From Bimuria novae-zelandiae CBS 107.79 (lineage: Eukaryota; Ascomycota; Dothideomycetes; Pleosporales; Didymosphaeriaceae): a DNA stretch of 64,000 nucleotides. A model generated the notes under the pieces. The model searched no databases, was not told the origin of the DNA, and saw only the letters and a list, made by a program, of their open reading frames with translations. A program made the translations under genes and the position numbers. Shown here piece after piece: positions 31,937 through 43,848 of this stretch. Numbering within the stretch: position 1 is the stretch's first letter; every line of letters begins with the position of its first letter. The stretch lies in the NCBI GenBank assembly GCA_010015655.1, contig ML976658.1, positions 681,030-745,029 of the forward strand, given 5' to 3'.

Positions 31937-33648
31937 ATGTTCCCACAACACCCCCTAGAAGCTGTTATCTTTGATCTCGGTAACGTTCTATTTACGTGGT
32001 CCGCTGAAACCAAAACCGGTGTACCGTCAACGGTACTCTGGAAGATCCTGTCGTCAAACACCTGGTTCGATTACGAACGCGGTCGTATTACCCGCGAAGC
32101 CTGTTTTGAAACAGTTGCTCACGAGTTTTCTCTGAAAAAATCTCAGGTAGTAAATGCGTTCAAGCAGGCAAATCAATCTCTGCGACCAGATGAGAAGGTA
32201 GTCGCATTTTTGAAAGATTGCGGGAGCAATGGAAAGCTCAGGGTCTACGCGATGTCAAATTTCGGAAAGGAGGACTTTGTTGATTTGAAACTCAAGATAT
32301 ACTGGTCACTGTTCGACGGTGTATATGCATCTGGAGAGGCCGTCATGCGCAACCTGACCCCGAGTTCTTCCGTTTTGTCCTCAACGATACCAACATCGCT
32401 CCGGAAAGAGTGATGTTTGTAGACGACAAACAACAAAACGTTGCTGCGGCAGAGTCGCTCGGGATCAACAGCTTCGTGTTCCGTGCGTCAACGATTGTGG
32501 ATTTAAAAAAGACGGCTTGATGATCCATGCTCAAAGGGCGTAGCATATCTGCATCAAAACGCGCAACATTTCAATTCCATCACCGATAACGGAACTTGGA
32601 TTCCTGACAAATTCGCGAAGCTTCTCATATTAGAAGTGATTGAAGGCTGGTGAGTTTCCCAAGAGACTCCTACTGCCTCGCTGTTAGCTAAATTGATCAC
32701 GGCCATCTAGTGAAACTGTCCAGTTCTTCTGCTTCCGAGGAAGGAACAAGGAGTTTCTTCACCGGTATGTAGACGCAAGGGAAACTTCCATTGGTGTATA
32801 ACCCCCGCGCTAGCTAACATGCTCTCGTATAGATCGAGCAGCTACACTCATTCCTGGAGGGCATTTCCCGGATGACCTCGACACGACTTCTCTAGCGCTG
32901 ATGGTGCAGCCACCGACGCAGCCTGACATGGTCAATCCATTACTCGACCGAATGGCACAGAATGTTGTACCAGACGGCAGCATCCTGGTAAGATACCAGG
33001 TACCTACTCACATGCCAAATTCCTCGTACGCTCAAGCTCAGACAGGTCTATTTCGATAAAGCAAAGCCTCGCACGGACGCCGTCGTGAGTTCCAACGTCC
33101 TCGCATGTTTTCACCGGTACAGCCGCGGTCAAGAGCTAGCTGCGACCCTGCAATACGTCTGCGGCGTTCCCTCAGGACGATCCTATCTGCAGGGCGCGCG
33201 TTATTACCCAAGTGCAAATTGCTGTCTTGGTTTTTTCGGGCGCTTACTTGAGTCGGCCCCGAATGACACGGAGCTGTAGGCGGCCATAACGCCCGCAGTT
33301 AATAGAGTGTGTGCGCGAGCGCGTCGGACAAAGTGGAGTGGCGCTCAAATTGGCCATGCGCATTAACTTGTGCAACGCTTTGGGCTTGGATAGTGGAGAT
33401 GATCTGCAGACGCTTCTCCGTCTTCAGCTACCAGACGGAGGCTGGGAGGCGGGATGTATGTATAATTATGGATCGACGGGGGTGAGAATCTGGAATAGAG
33501 GTATAGAGGTTTGACGACTGCGCTGGCGCTCAAGGCAATCGCAAGTGCGGGCCGAAGGCAGAAAGTCGTCGATTCTGAAAGTAGTACCGACTCAGAGCTG
33601 TTGAAGCGAGCGGCGCTGCCTTTACAGGAAGGCTTCTCGATTGCATGA
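31937..33648 (+). pseudogene. HAD-like/terpene cyclase fusion (drimane-synthase type), decayed
   Basis: The N-terminal part is a HAD-superfamily domain (AVIFDLGNVLF; later ERVMFVDDKQQNVAAAESLG). The C-terminal part has the class II cyclase motif DLDTT (32874-32888), PDGS near 32972, LARGE-type core segments (YFDKAKPRTDAVVSSNVL) and LQLPDGGWEAG / NRGLTTALALKAI. This order matches the fungal HAD-type drimane sesquiterpene synthases such as AstC. Likely introns: 32650-32710, 32765-32832, 32988-33045. Breaks: a one-base loss near 32352 (MRN should read MRKPDPEFF), one extra A in the run near 32503-32508, a frame clash across intron 2, TAG at 33277-33279, a frame change near 33310, and an 8-bp tandem duplication (ATAGAGGT, 33495-33510). 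Not RIPed strongly. Confidence 0.85.
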
Positions 33649-33869
33649 GTTGTAGGGTGCTTTGGAATTTCCTTACTTTCTCAGATGATCGCCAAGATTA
33701 TGTCCTACTTGTCCCTGCAGATCCGAATATTCCATAGAATTCGCTGTTATGTACTCAAGCCAATCGAGATATCTTCTAACATCCTTTCAGTAGAGCAGTG
33801 AATCAAACCCACACAGTTGCTATTTCAGATAACAGGCGTATGATGAATTTCGTGGATAGCAATCAGGCC

Positions 33870-34564
33870 TTACTCCATAATGGTCCGTACCCATGTTAAA
33901 ACATCGACGACTTTACCCTGGTCGACATAGACCTCCTCGTATCCAATCGTTCGCCGCACGCTGCTCGGGTCTACAAGACTTGCCTCATCCGGCTTCGTAA
34001 ACTCCGAGAAGAAATTATCCTCGACTAATTTCGGCAGGATATCGAGGTTTTCGACGGTCACTTCAGCAGCGCCATCGAAGTCACGATTCCCCGCTGTATC
34101 ATGAATACCAAGACCCTGTGAAGTCATCTCGGGTGGCGTGCGATACTAACGTGTGTCAGAGCAGACAGCTAGAGATGAAATGCGATTCTGGACCTCGCGA
34201 TTCATTGTTTCACATGATGGTAGTGCAGCTCTTGAGTCGCGTCTCTGGGTTGCTGTATCGCATAATCTGTTCAGGTCGTTGAAGATAATAAAGAAAGCTA
34301 AAAAAAACAGTAACGGAACGACTTACTTGAACATATCGGTATATGCCTTTCTCAGCAGGCCAGCCTTTGACGAGAGGACCGTGCATTTTGGACCATCGCC
34401 TACACATGTGTCAGGCTGGATTCTTCGGAAAGGTTATGTAGAGACCCAGTATAGGCGCACTCATGAAGCTCTTCGCTAGTCAAACTCGGATCACGCTTGA
34501 CGAAGATGCCAAGCTTGATCAATTGCTGCTTCTTCGTACCAGTTGAGGACGTATTCTCGGCCAT
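33870..34564 (-). CDS. EthD-domain protein, three exons
   Basis: Exons 34564-34461, 34399-34327 and 34145-33870 join to 150 residues; introns are 34460-34400 (GTGCGC...GTGTAG) and 34326-34146 (GTAAGT...GTTAG). Splicing turns broken open frames into a continuous EthD-like protein: LIKLGIFVKRDPSLTSEELHE/RWSKMHGPLVKGW...YRYVQ/YRTPPEMTS, then FDGAAEVTVENLD and EASLVD...GYEEVYVDQGKVV. EthD-family proteins are small ferredoxin-like-fold proteins; fungal members often sit in secondary-metabolite clusters and some act as dehydratases or oxygenases. The ATG at 34564 gives a family-like N-terminus; an in-frame ATG at 34801 would add 79 less plausible residues. It is convergent with, and 221 bp from, the terpene-cyclase pseudogene. 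Confidence 0.85.
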
Positions 34565-35160
34565 GAGGGGAGACCGGGGCTCGACTGTCAGGAAGAAGCG
34601 GGAGGTTGGAAAGTGGTACCAGGAGGAGGTGATCTGAGGCCCGGCAATGTGTGTTAATTCCCACCGCGTTCGGTTCAAACCAGTACCGCGGACGGGTCTT
34701 TGAACGACTGTTGCTGCTCCTTTTCCTCCGCTTTGAAGAGGTAAAGATGTCTCAATCCTGGCCATGAAATTCTCATTCCGCAACAATGTGCTGTGCCGCA
34801 TTCAAGCCCCGTTTGCCCTCAAGCTTCACCTCCTTCCATTGGTTCTATCGTTGGCCTCCAATTCATTCATCGGTTAAAATATTTTAAACGTACGTATATA
34901 GCAGGCTTCCGAGAAGGAAGGCTGAGCGATGACATCGATCTCTACAGCACTGGTTCATGGCGACGACTCGTGGAATCGGTGGGACGCTAACCCGAAAATG
35001 GCTGTGACGATCGTGGAGGTGAGCAAGTCCACGCGTCTCGTATTTTCATCCGGCAAAAGACCGTCTTACCACTGCTTGGCGTAATAATTCCCCATCTACC
35101 ACTGTTTCCAATACGCTACCACTAATGTGGCCATACGTCCGAAATAGACCAAAATACCAC
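34565..35160. other. upstream region of the EthD gene, then transition to RIPed DNA
   Basis: Should hold the EthD promoter. From about 35040 the sequence becomes AT-rich with ACCACT/TACCAC repeats and grades into strongly RIPed DNA by about 35170. The exact edge of the underlying repeat is not visible. Confidence 0.4.
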
Positions 35161-36253
35161 CCTTTCTACCCGAAATACTACTATTCCGTAAATTACCTAA
35201 TAATCTTCTATTAGCGTTAAATATTTTAAAAGCGTTAAATAGCTTAAACGCGTTTATTATAATTTTGCTATAGATGCGTTCTCTTGCAAAAATACGTAGT
35301 ACTAACCTTAAATAGTAAGTAATAGTTATAAAAAGCTTTAATAGTAGCCTCTTAGTTTAATAATCTCTAATTTAGATAGATATATGCTTTAATTAATACT
35401 ATAAAGTAGTTAGTTCTTAGTATTATAGTTTCTTAGAGGCTTACTTTTTAAGTAACTTATAGTAATCTAATATAATTCCACGCGAAATACTATTTTAGCA
35501 AGAATATAAGTTATAATTTTTTTATCTAAATTAGTTATATAAAATAATTTAACTAACTTAAGCTATATAAATTATTTTTTTATGCCTGCAACCTTAGGTC
35601 TTATTTAAAATTTAAAAGCTTTTAAACTTTATAGAGCTTATTACTTACTAGCAGGCGGATATAGTTAAAAGTAACTTTTAAATAAAACTACGTTAAATTT
35701 AGAATATTAAGAAAACTTTAACACTTAAATTAAATCTCTTATAAGTAAGCGTAGCACGTAAAAAATGTGATCTAAAAATATACTTTTTTAGACAAAATTT
35801 TTTTTCTAACTTATTATTTTATTTTTAGGGACTATAATAGGTAACTAGCTTAATGAAGTAATAGATCTGGATAATAATAAAAACCATATAACTTTAAAGT
35901 CTTACGCTATAATTTTTAAGAATAATAATAATTTTTTTAAATAGTGCTATATAGTACTATAAGCCTATATTAATGCGTTTTAGTATTCTTAGCGTTTTAT
36001 TTATATTAATAGTATATATATAAAAATGGACAGTAAACTAGTTCGTCTTGTTATAATAACATTTAACTTTAAGGAAGAAATTCTGCTATTAATATAAACA
36101 TTTAGTAAAAGTAAATTTAAAAAGTTATAACTTTAAGTTTTTAAAGTTTTAGGAAATACTTCTTAGAGAGCCGTAATATAATAGAAAATAAACGTAGTAA
36201 TTTTAGATATTTAACAGTTATTAGTAACTAAGTAAAAAGCTTAGTTTTAGCTA

Positions 36254-36495
36254 TGTTGATACGGCAATAGGCTGTTGGATCAAGACTTCGTTGCAACGAT
36301 GTGGTATTGATTTGATTCTTAATTGCAGATCTATTGTGGTGGGCTATTATAAGAAGTATTTATCAAGCGTGGTTTGTTCCTTGCTAGCCTAATTAGGACT
36401 AGCGCAACAAACCGCAGGCAAACTGCGCAATAAACCGTAGGCAAACTACATAGTGGTAAAAGTCGTAGTAGTGTTGCGCAGGTTTGATACTAACA
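36254..36495 (-). repeat. E1 3' LTR
   Basis: 242 bp; nearly the same as 43607-43848, with differences mostly C/T and G/A. Confidence 0.9.
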
Positions 36496-36599
36496 CTGGC
36501 TATCTTTTCTTTTATGCTATATATAGCCAGTTTAGCCCAGAATGCTCAAATCTGCAATAAAACACGATCCGTAATAGTTGCTAGTTTTCTAACTAGACT

Positions 36600-39500
36600 A
36601 GCGCTGGTGCGCACCCTCTTAGTGCCTATCTTGTTTCTCCTATTATAGACTTACTACTTCTTGCTGTCGTGATCGTGCTCTATAGTATTAACTTTAGCAC
36701 GATTGACCTAGCCTTGCACGCGAAGCTCGAGCTAGTTATAGTTAATAAGATACTCTATAGCTAAGTTAGATCTAGCCTTAGTTATTAAGTCTGCTAGATT
36801 ATCATGTCTATTAATCTAGCGGATGTCCATGAGCTCACTGCGCTTATAGGCCTTACGCAGAGCTATAATGTCGATTATAAAGCGCTTCTCCTTAGTAGTG
36901 CCAAGCTTAATAAGGTAATTATATAAGGAGCGTGAGTTAGTGCACACGACGATAGGGATATTAGGGAGGTTAAGTCGCTACATAATTATGTTAATTATAC
37001 CACTAATTATAATTATAATATTAACTCTATAGGCTATCGCGTAGATCTTAGATATAAGGACGCTGCGAGTAACGCGCTTACACTTAATAGATAACTAGTA
37101 GATAATATTACTAGTAAACTTAAAGTTATAATTACTATCTTTAGTCTTATTGCCAAGCGTGATCACGAAGCCTATTTATAATAACATGTCCTTATTATTA
37201 GTAAATAATACGTTAATAAAGGTGTATAGCTTTAAGTTGCTTAAGTCTAGTAGGATAAAGTTAAGGCCGCGAGTAATATTCTCCTTCTGCTAGATAATAC
37301 GCTTATTTAATCTAGTAATTTCTTCTTTTATAGGCTCACTTGCTTAGGCTACAGCGGCGAGGTCAAAGCTCGCCTCTAGTTAATAGATTGTCGTAATGTA
37401 AGCACCTCGAGCGCGCTATTAAATATATAATTGCTTATTATTAGCTATTTCTAGCTTCTCGCCTTACTTTTTCTGGCGCAGAGTAATGGCGCGATTATTA
37501 TTATTAAGCTTAATAATGTAGCCATTAAAGTCGATTTGCGCGTTTGGTGAGAGAAACTACTTAGGCTTAGCCTTAAAACGTAGCTCTTAGTCCTTAAGGT
37601 CTGTAAAAGCTTTGTTAGATAGACTAAGCGTGTTGTTAGTTTACATGCTAATAATGCTAAAGCACTTGCTATTAGCTTTACTAATAAGTAGGCATAGATT
37701 ATAAGTAGATGTCACTATGTAAAGAGTCTCGGTGTGGTGCTTATTATACGTTAACTACTAATAGGCACCTGCTTTAGTAATGCCGTATAGTAGCTTAATA
37801 ATAACTATAACTATGTTTATTAGATAACTTTCCTTGAGCTGGGCTGGTATGTCAGCTATAATAGTACGCTGGAGTGGATCATCCGATTGCGTATAGGCCT
37901 GAGTGATGTCACGGAGCCAGAGGTACATGCCCAGCTTTAATAGTGATGGTGCTAGAGCGATAATCACACGCTGGCTTGCACGCTGGATAGTAGGAGACTA
38001 TGTTAAGACAAGCTTCTTATTATTATTAGCGTATCTTTAGATAATAAGACAGGACTTTTCGTACGGGCAATTAGTAGTCTTGCCCTTAACTTTATTAATA
38101 ATACGTAACTTAAAGATGCGGACCTTATTATAATAGTAAGGACTATACTTCTTAAAGCAGAAGACACCTTATATTATAAGGGCGTTAATCTCTGCCTTTA
38201 TAGATACTTTAAATAGTTACTTTAGTGTTATAATCTTGCTAACTGCTCGTAGCTTCTTAGCCAGGACAAGATTATCACGCTCACGTTAATTAAGGTTAAC
38301 TATAGTAGTTATAACTTTGTTAGGTTTTGGCTTGTTTTTTAAGCCTTTTAGCCTACCGCGCTTACGCTTAGGCGCGGGCTCTTCTATAATAGGAGTGAAA
38401 TTATTATTAGAGCCACCGTTGTCCTCGTCCTCTGCGGGAGGGGTAATGATGGTCGTATTGTCTGCATGATACGGGCGCACTACAGTAATGCAGAAGGTAA
38501 CTTGTTTATTATTAATTTTGACAACCACGGATTACTTATTAACGTAGAGGGCGATTATCTAATGCGGGCCAGACTATCTATAGTTCTCCTACTAGACCTT
38601 AACGCTGCTTAGGATAAGTAATAGTAAAATATTAGTTGCGTTAGGACTTGTCGGTTCACAGGTAGCAAGGAATGAACAAGTAACTCTCTGTCTTTGGTAT
38701 CTAGTGTCTGTATTTTCTGTGTGTTCTGTAATAGTTCTATATACCTTCCTTCCAGTTCTCGTGGATGTGAGCGAGTACCAGGTGGTGTGGAGGCGAAGGG
38801 GTTTCGGTACAGTATCAGGTTAACTGGAAGTGAGGGGGTACAAGGGTATAATTGGGTTACACAGTTCCCTTAGCGCGGAAGGCGAGGCAGTGCAGACAGG
38901 ACTATTATAAGTTATAAAAGCCTTATTAATTTAGCGCTTTGCCTTAATCTTGCGCACTTTAGCTATTACTTTGCGCACTGCAGCGCCGCGGGCGGTAATA
39001 GATGGCAATGGTGGTAATTTCTTTAATAGGCGAGGATATACTCTAAAGACGAGAAGAGTTGGGACAAGTCTGTTAGGACCTGCGGTGTCATTAACAGTCT
39101 TGACAGCCATCTGCAAGATATGTTTGGGAGCGATTGTGCGTCTAACGTCTGCAGAGATCACCCTATAAGCATGGCAGATGGGAGCATGATAGCGCTTAAC
39201 CTTGCTAATTAAATAATATGCCTCTACTAGGACTTCCTTAACCTTAATTATAAGTAACGTGGCGTTATTAATAAACTTATTAGTAATAAAGTTCTTGCCA
39301 GCATCTGTCTTAATAACGTTAGGAGGACCAACGTATATGTCGATCCACATGGCGCGAAGGAGATCCCAAGTAGTGTTTGCCTGGATATTTAGCATAAATT
39401 AAGTAGCTTAAAAAGCTGTGGCTTCATTAACTACGTGGAGCACTAGTTTCTAATTAATGTATATTACATTAATAATAACGCATAAGTTAAAGTCTATGTT

Positions 39501-41880
39501 ATCGCAAATAGTAAAGCGGAAACGGCCAAGTGCTTTGCTATAGATTTGACACTGGTAACAGTACTTATTAATGCGATTAATAATGTCCTTATTAATATCT
39601 TTATGGCCTGCTTTGCTGAGGATCTTGTGCAGTCGTCTAGTAGCAGGATAGCCAAAGCGTCGGTGAAGCTGGTGCAGCTTAGTCTTGGTTAAGTAGTAGA
39701 CAACGGTCTCTTGTTTATCAAGCAGGAGCCATGGATGTCCCTATTTACGGACAATTGGGAATTCTTTGCCACCTTAAACGAGCATATTGTCGATGTTGTT
39801 AAAGAAGATACCATGATAATCTATATTATTTAAGCAGAGTAGAAATAGTGTGTTGGTTAGTATTACTATAAAGGTAATTGTACCAAATAGCGTGCTGACA
39901 TTGACGTCGCTAAGGGAGAAACACTCTAGATTATTTTTAAATTAGATTCGACAACGTCTTGCGGTGGACTTATTAATAACTATAAATAGTTAGATAAGCT
40001 ACAGCGCCTTTACTTGTGTCTTGCTAGTAGTTAAGACACCAGCTACACTAGTATTAGGTATAATACCTTAAAAGATATCTGCGCTGTAGCGTGAATTAAA
40101 TAAGAAGAGTTAAGCATCTTTATTTACTTTGCTAGAGATATAAGGATTATCGCCTGTAATTGTATAAAGTGCGGTAGCGTTATTAAGGCTAGAGACAATA
40201 GCGTCGCCGTTAACCTTACCGCAGGATGTAGTTAAGTAGACTTAGTTAGTAAAATATACTTTAATATTATTATTACTAGCATTATTATCGCTGCCGTCGC
40301 TGTCTTTAAGCTCTATGCCTTTATAGCCAGCGAGAAAAACTTTATAGCTCAGGGCATTAGGATTATCTTAAGCGTATTAGTTATAGCGTTGGCGATGCTC
40401 CATACGCTCCTTCTTTAAGTGTCGAGTTAATTAGCACTTAGGCTACTTATAGATAAAGCATGTCTTATTACAGCAATTGCCTAAGTAGTTTAACTAATAG
40501 TTATTATTGTTAAATTAATTGCCGCGCGATCCGCCTTAACCTTAATAGTAGTAGCTATAGTAGTTATTATCTAATAATCCTGTAGCTTATTAATTATTAC
40601 GAATGTAGCGGTAATTGGTGTAATACTGCTCATCTGCATCTCGTGATAGAAACTGGCTATTAGGATAATAGCTCAACCACATGCTGACTGCGTTGCGGAG
40701 ATCTGCAGCGACACCTTTAAATGTGGTTACTAGCTTTAAGCAAGCCATAGTAGTTGCTTTAATACTACGACATGCGCTAAGGAGCTGTTACGTAAGTAAA
40801 TGCTAATTATAGCTCTTACCCTAGTCCTGTAATAGTGCCTAATAGAGCATGTTTATCTTACTAATAACTATTTTAAAACACTCTATAGGGTCTTTCTCAG
40901 GGTTAGTAGTTATAACGCTCTTAAGCGTAGTGCTATACCACTCTTGGAGGTATATCTAGTAAGCTTGTGTGGTGTTGAAGTACGTGCGTAGCTTGTTAAG
41001 CATTATATTATAAGTAAGCGTAAGCGCCTAGGGAGTAATGTAATTGTAGTAATACTAAAGCGCTTAGCTAGTGAGTATAACAAAGAGTGCTATTTTATAC
41101 TACTTATCCTTATTAATCCTAACCTTAGTGCAGAGGTCGTTAAACACCTTAATCTTTGTCTTAAGGATGTTATATTTGTCACCTGAATACTTCTACTCCG
41201 GCGTGTATAACTTAGTAAGGTTAGTAAGCAAATAAGAGTTATTCTGCACAGGCGTAAATCTAGGTTATAATAATAATAATAATCCTCTACCTAGCAGAGC
41301 TCGCTGCTGCCGCTATTATTCTTTATTATCTACAATCTAGTGGCACTTAAAGCCTTCGCAGAGCCTTATAAGCTTAAGATACTTAGCAGGCCATTTTAGG
41401 ACGGCGGTTAATATAAGGAGTTCTGCGAATTGGTCGGGGAGATTATTACTATTATTTTGCTTAATGTAGATGCCTTGCTAGCAGAGGAGCTCTTTAAGTG
41501 CTTTTTAGATGCGCTTATTAATGCTGTTAAAGAGATTACAGGTAAAATTCTTAAAATACTCCTTAAACTTAAGTAGTAGAAACAGGTCGAATATGTTATC
41601 TTCTTCCACCTATATTATCTAGTTAATAACTATAGTGTTAAGTTTGTCTATATTAACGGTAGCGTTAGCGATGTTAAAATCTTAGTTAGCGTACTAGTCC
41701 TTGTAGATTATCTTATCTAGGTACCACGAGCGATCCTTTGTTTAGGTGTACTTTATAATAGCGTTTTGGATGTGGGCCTGTAATTAGTGTGATTTAACAA
41801 GAGTTAGCGTGGTTGACGCAAATCTCCTTCTAAACTAAGCCTTGGTAGGGACAATCCAGGCGGAGAGATCCTTTAAATAC
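36600..41880 (-). pseudogene. E1 gag-pol relic
   Basis: On the minus strand a zinc knuckle at about 40475-40395 reads CCNKTCFIYK.PKC, followed by a basic stretch. Integrase is clearest at 39395-38931 (VGPPNVIKTDAGKNFITNKF; EHILQ-type helix; AVKTVNDTAGPNRLVPTLLVF). The integrase-RT linker is 38528-38286 with a basic PKRKRGRLKG segment, and RT is at 37967-37758 (LWLRDITQAYTQSDDPLQRTI). RIP stops elsewhere. The ends are approximate. Confidence 0.8.
38649..38898 (+). mobile_element. S4: 250-bp solo LTR inside E1
   Basis: TGTCGGTTCAC...GTGCAGACA with GGACT at 38644-38648 and 38899-38903. The equivalent site in E2 (about 45993-46006) is empty, which confirms the insertion. Un-RIPed; same family as S5. 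Confidence 0.92.
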
Positions 41881-42084
41881 GAGGCGCTGCTAATCCTAAT
41901 ATAGGATAGCAGTGAGCTTGTCGTACCTGTACTTCGCACTAGCGATGCTATATCCTGGGCCTTAGTAGGGGAGGAGGCATGCGCTAACCGCTTCTATCGC
42001 CAGAATACTCAGCCTGAAACGTGCGCTGAGATTCCCTGTACATAGTATATCTTGCCAATCTGTGGTGTAGCAACCACTAATCAG

Positions 42085-42326
42085 TGTTAATATGGCAATA
42101 GGCTGTTGGATCAAGACTTCGTTGCAACAATATAGTATTAATTTAATTCTTAATTACAGATCTATTATGGTGGGCTATTATAAGAAGTATTTATTAAGCG
42201 TGGTTTGTTCCCTGCTAGCCTAATCAGGACTAGCGCAATAAACCGCAGTCAAACTGCGTAATAAACCGCAGGCAAACTACATGGCGGTGAAAGCCATAGC
42301 AGTGTTGCGCAGGTTTGATACCAACA
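42085..42326 (-). repeat. E1 5' LTR
   Basis: 242 bp. The leader next to it (about 41870-42084) is largely un-RIPed and near-identical in E2 (57830-58044). Confidence 0.9.
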
Positions 42327-43606
42327 AGCTATTTTAAAAGTTTTCCTTAAAGCTTTTTATTATTAGTACACGCAACATCTTATAGAAAACGTAACAAATA
42401 AGTTTAAAAAAAGTTAAAAAAGTATTTAAGACTACGTGCTTAGTTCACACGAAAGCTAAATTTAAAGCTTAACTTAACTAAGTTAAGTATCACGAGAGGC
42501 TATAAGCGGTAATATCAAGCTTCTAAAATAGCTTAATTAATATACTACGTATAGAACTTAGGTAGATATAAGATATTGCGTAAGAAAATAGAAGTAAAGC
42601 TCGTACTTAAGTATATATACTAAAGCTCTAGCTTATGCGCTAGCACTGGGTCTAGGTTATATAATAAAGGTAGTAACTATTTATTAATAAAGCGGGCTAT
42701 AGTTACTGTGAAGAATGTCTAGGTTTAGTAGGTATATATAGGGTTTCTAAGGATAATATCCTTAGAAGCTCTAAAGGTCGTCCAGATTTGGTAGGTATTA
42801 TAGGAACCACGATGGTTACCGTGACATTAAGTCTTTCTCCGCTCCTGCACGTCGCTACTTAAATTAAATTAATAAGGAGTATTACGTAACGTCGTACGCA
42901 CTACTAGTTAATTTCTTATAGTTTAAATAAACCTGTTTTAATATCTCTAATTTAATTAATAACGTATAAATAGAAGCTTGTAACCTACTAATCCTTTATT
43001 TACTTTATCACTTATAGTCTTTCCTAATGTTAAAATTCTACCAAAGACGCTATAAGCTATAAAAAGATTAAAAGCATACTAATTACGCTATAGCCTATTT
43101 GTAGAAAGAGCTTGAAGAGAGTAGGTAATATATTATAATTATATGTTAAGTAAATTTTAAAAACTAGAATATTTATTTTATATAGCTAAAGGCTTAAAAG
43201 TGTTCGTGTCTCGCGTTTTATAATTATAGAATCTGTTATAGACACGTAATTACTATATTTGGCTTTTTTAAAACTAAATCTGAAAATTATATTACTAGCT
43301 TTTATATGATATTTAAGTATCGTAAGTAGTAAAAGTACTCTTTAGTACTAGTTCTACTAAATAATCTTAAACTTAATAGTATTATAAAACTAACTCCTAA
43401 GAGTTCCGCGCGAAGATAACTAGTTAAGAAAATGTTAAAATAAGTTATATAAAAGATAGAGGCTTAAAAGGTAAGACATTTAGTAGTATTAAGCAACCTA
43501 GAGAAGCGATAGATTAAGGCGCAAAATTAATATTAATTAGGTATAATATATTTATAGATATTTACGTAGTTTAATTACTTTTTAATCACTAACCCTAATG
43601 CATACC

Positions 43607-43848
43607 TGTTGATACGGCAATAGGCTGTTGGATCAAGACTTCGTTGCAACGATGTGGTATTGATTTGATTCTTGATTGCAGATCTATTGTGGTAGGCTGT
43701 TGTGAGAAGTATTTATTAAGCGTGGTTTGTCCCTTGCTAGCCTAATCAGGACTAGCGCAATAAACTATAGGCAAACTGCGTAATAAACTATAGGCAAACT
43801 ATATAGTAGTAAAAGCTATAGTAGTGTTGCGCAGGTTTGAAGCCAACA
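43607..43848 (-). repeat. E2 3' LTR
   Basis: 242 bp, same direction and nearly the same sequence as the E1 LTRs. Confidence 0.9.

Larger units (their letters stand above)
36254..42326 (-). mobile_element. E1: Ty1/copia element, 242-bp LTRs, RIPed
   Basis: LTRs at 36254-36495 and 42085-42326 (TGTTGATACGG...CAACA), target duplication AGCTA at 36249-36253 and 42327-42331. Minus-strand pol order shows that the right LTR is the 5' one. The body carries solo LTR S4. E2 is a second copy of the same family in the same orientation, 1.3 kb away. Confidence 0.93.

Noticed and set aside
28587..31942. ATGTTC on both sides of block 2 as a target duplication
   Set aside because: The right copy is 7 bp away from the block edge and is part of the HAD start codon, so it may be chance.
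42701..42833. Possible small insertion with GTTAC(T/C)GTGA repeated at both ends
   Set aside because: No TG..CA ends with matching duplication could be fixed; left as part of the RIPed relic.
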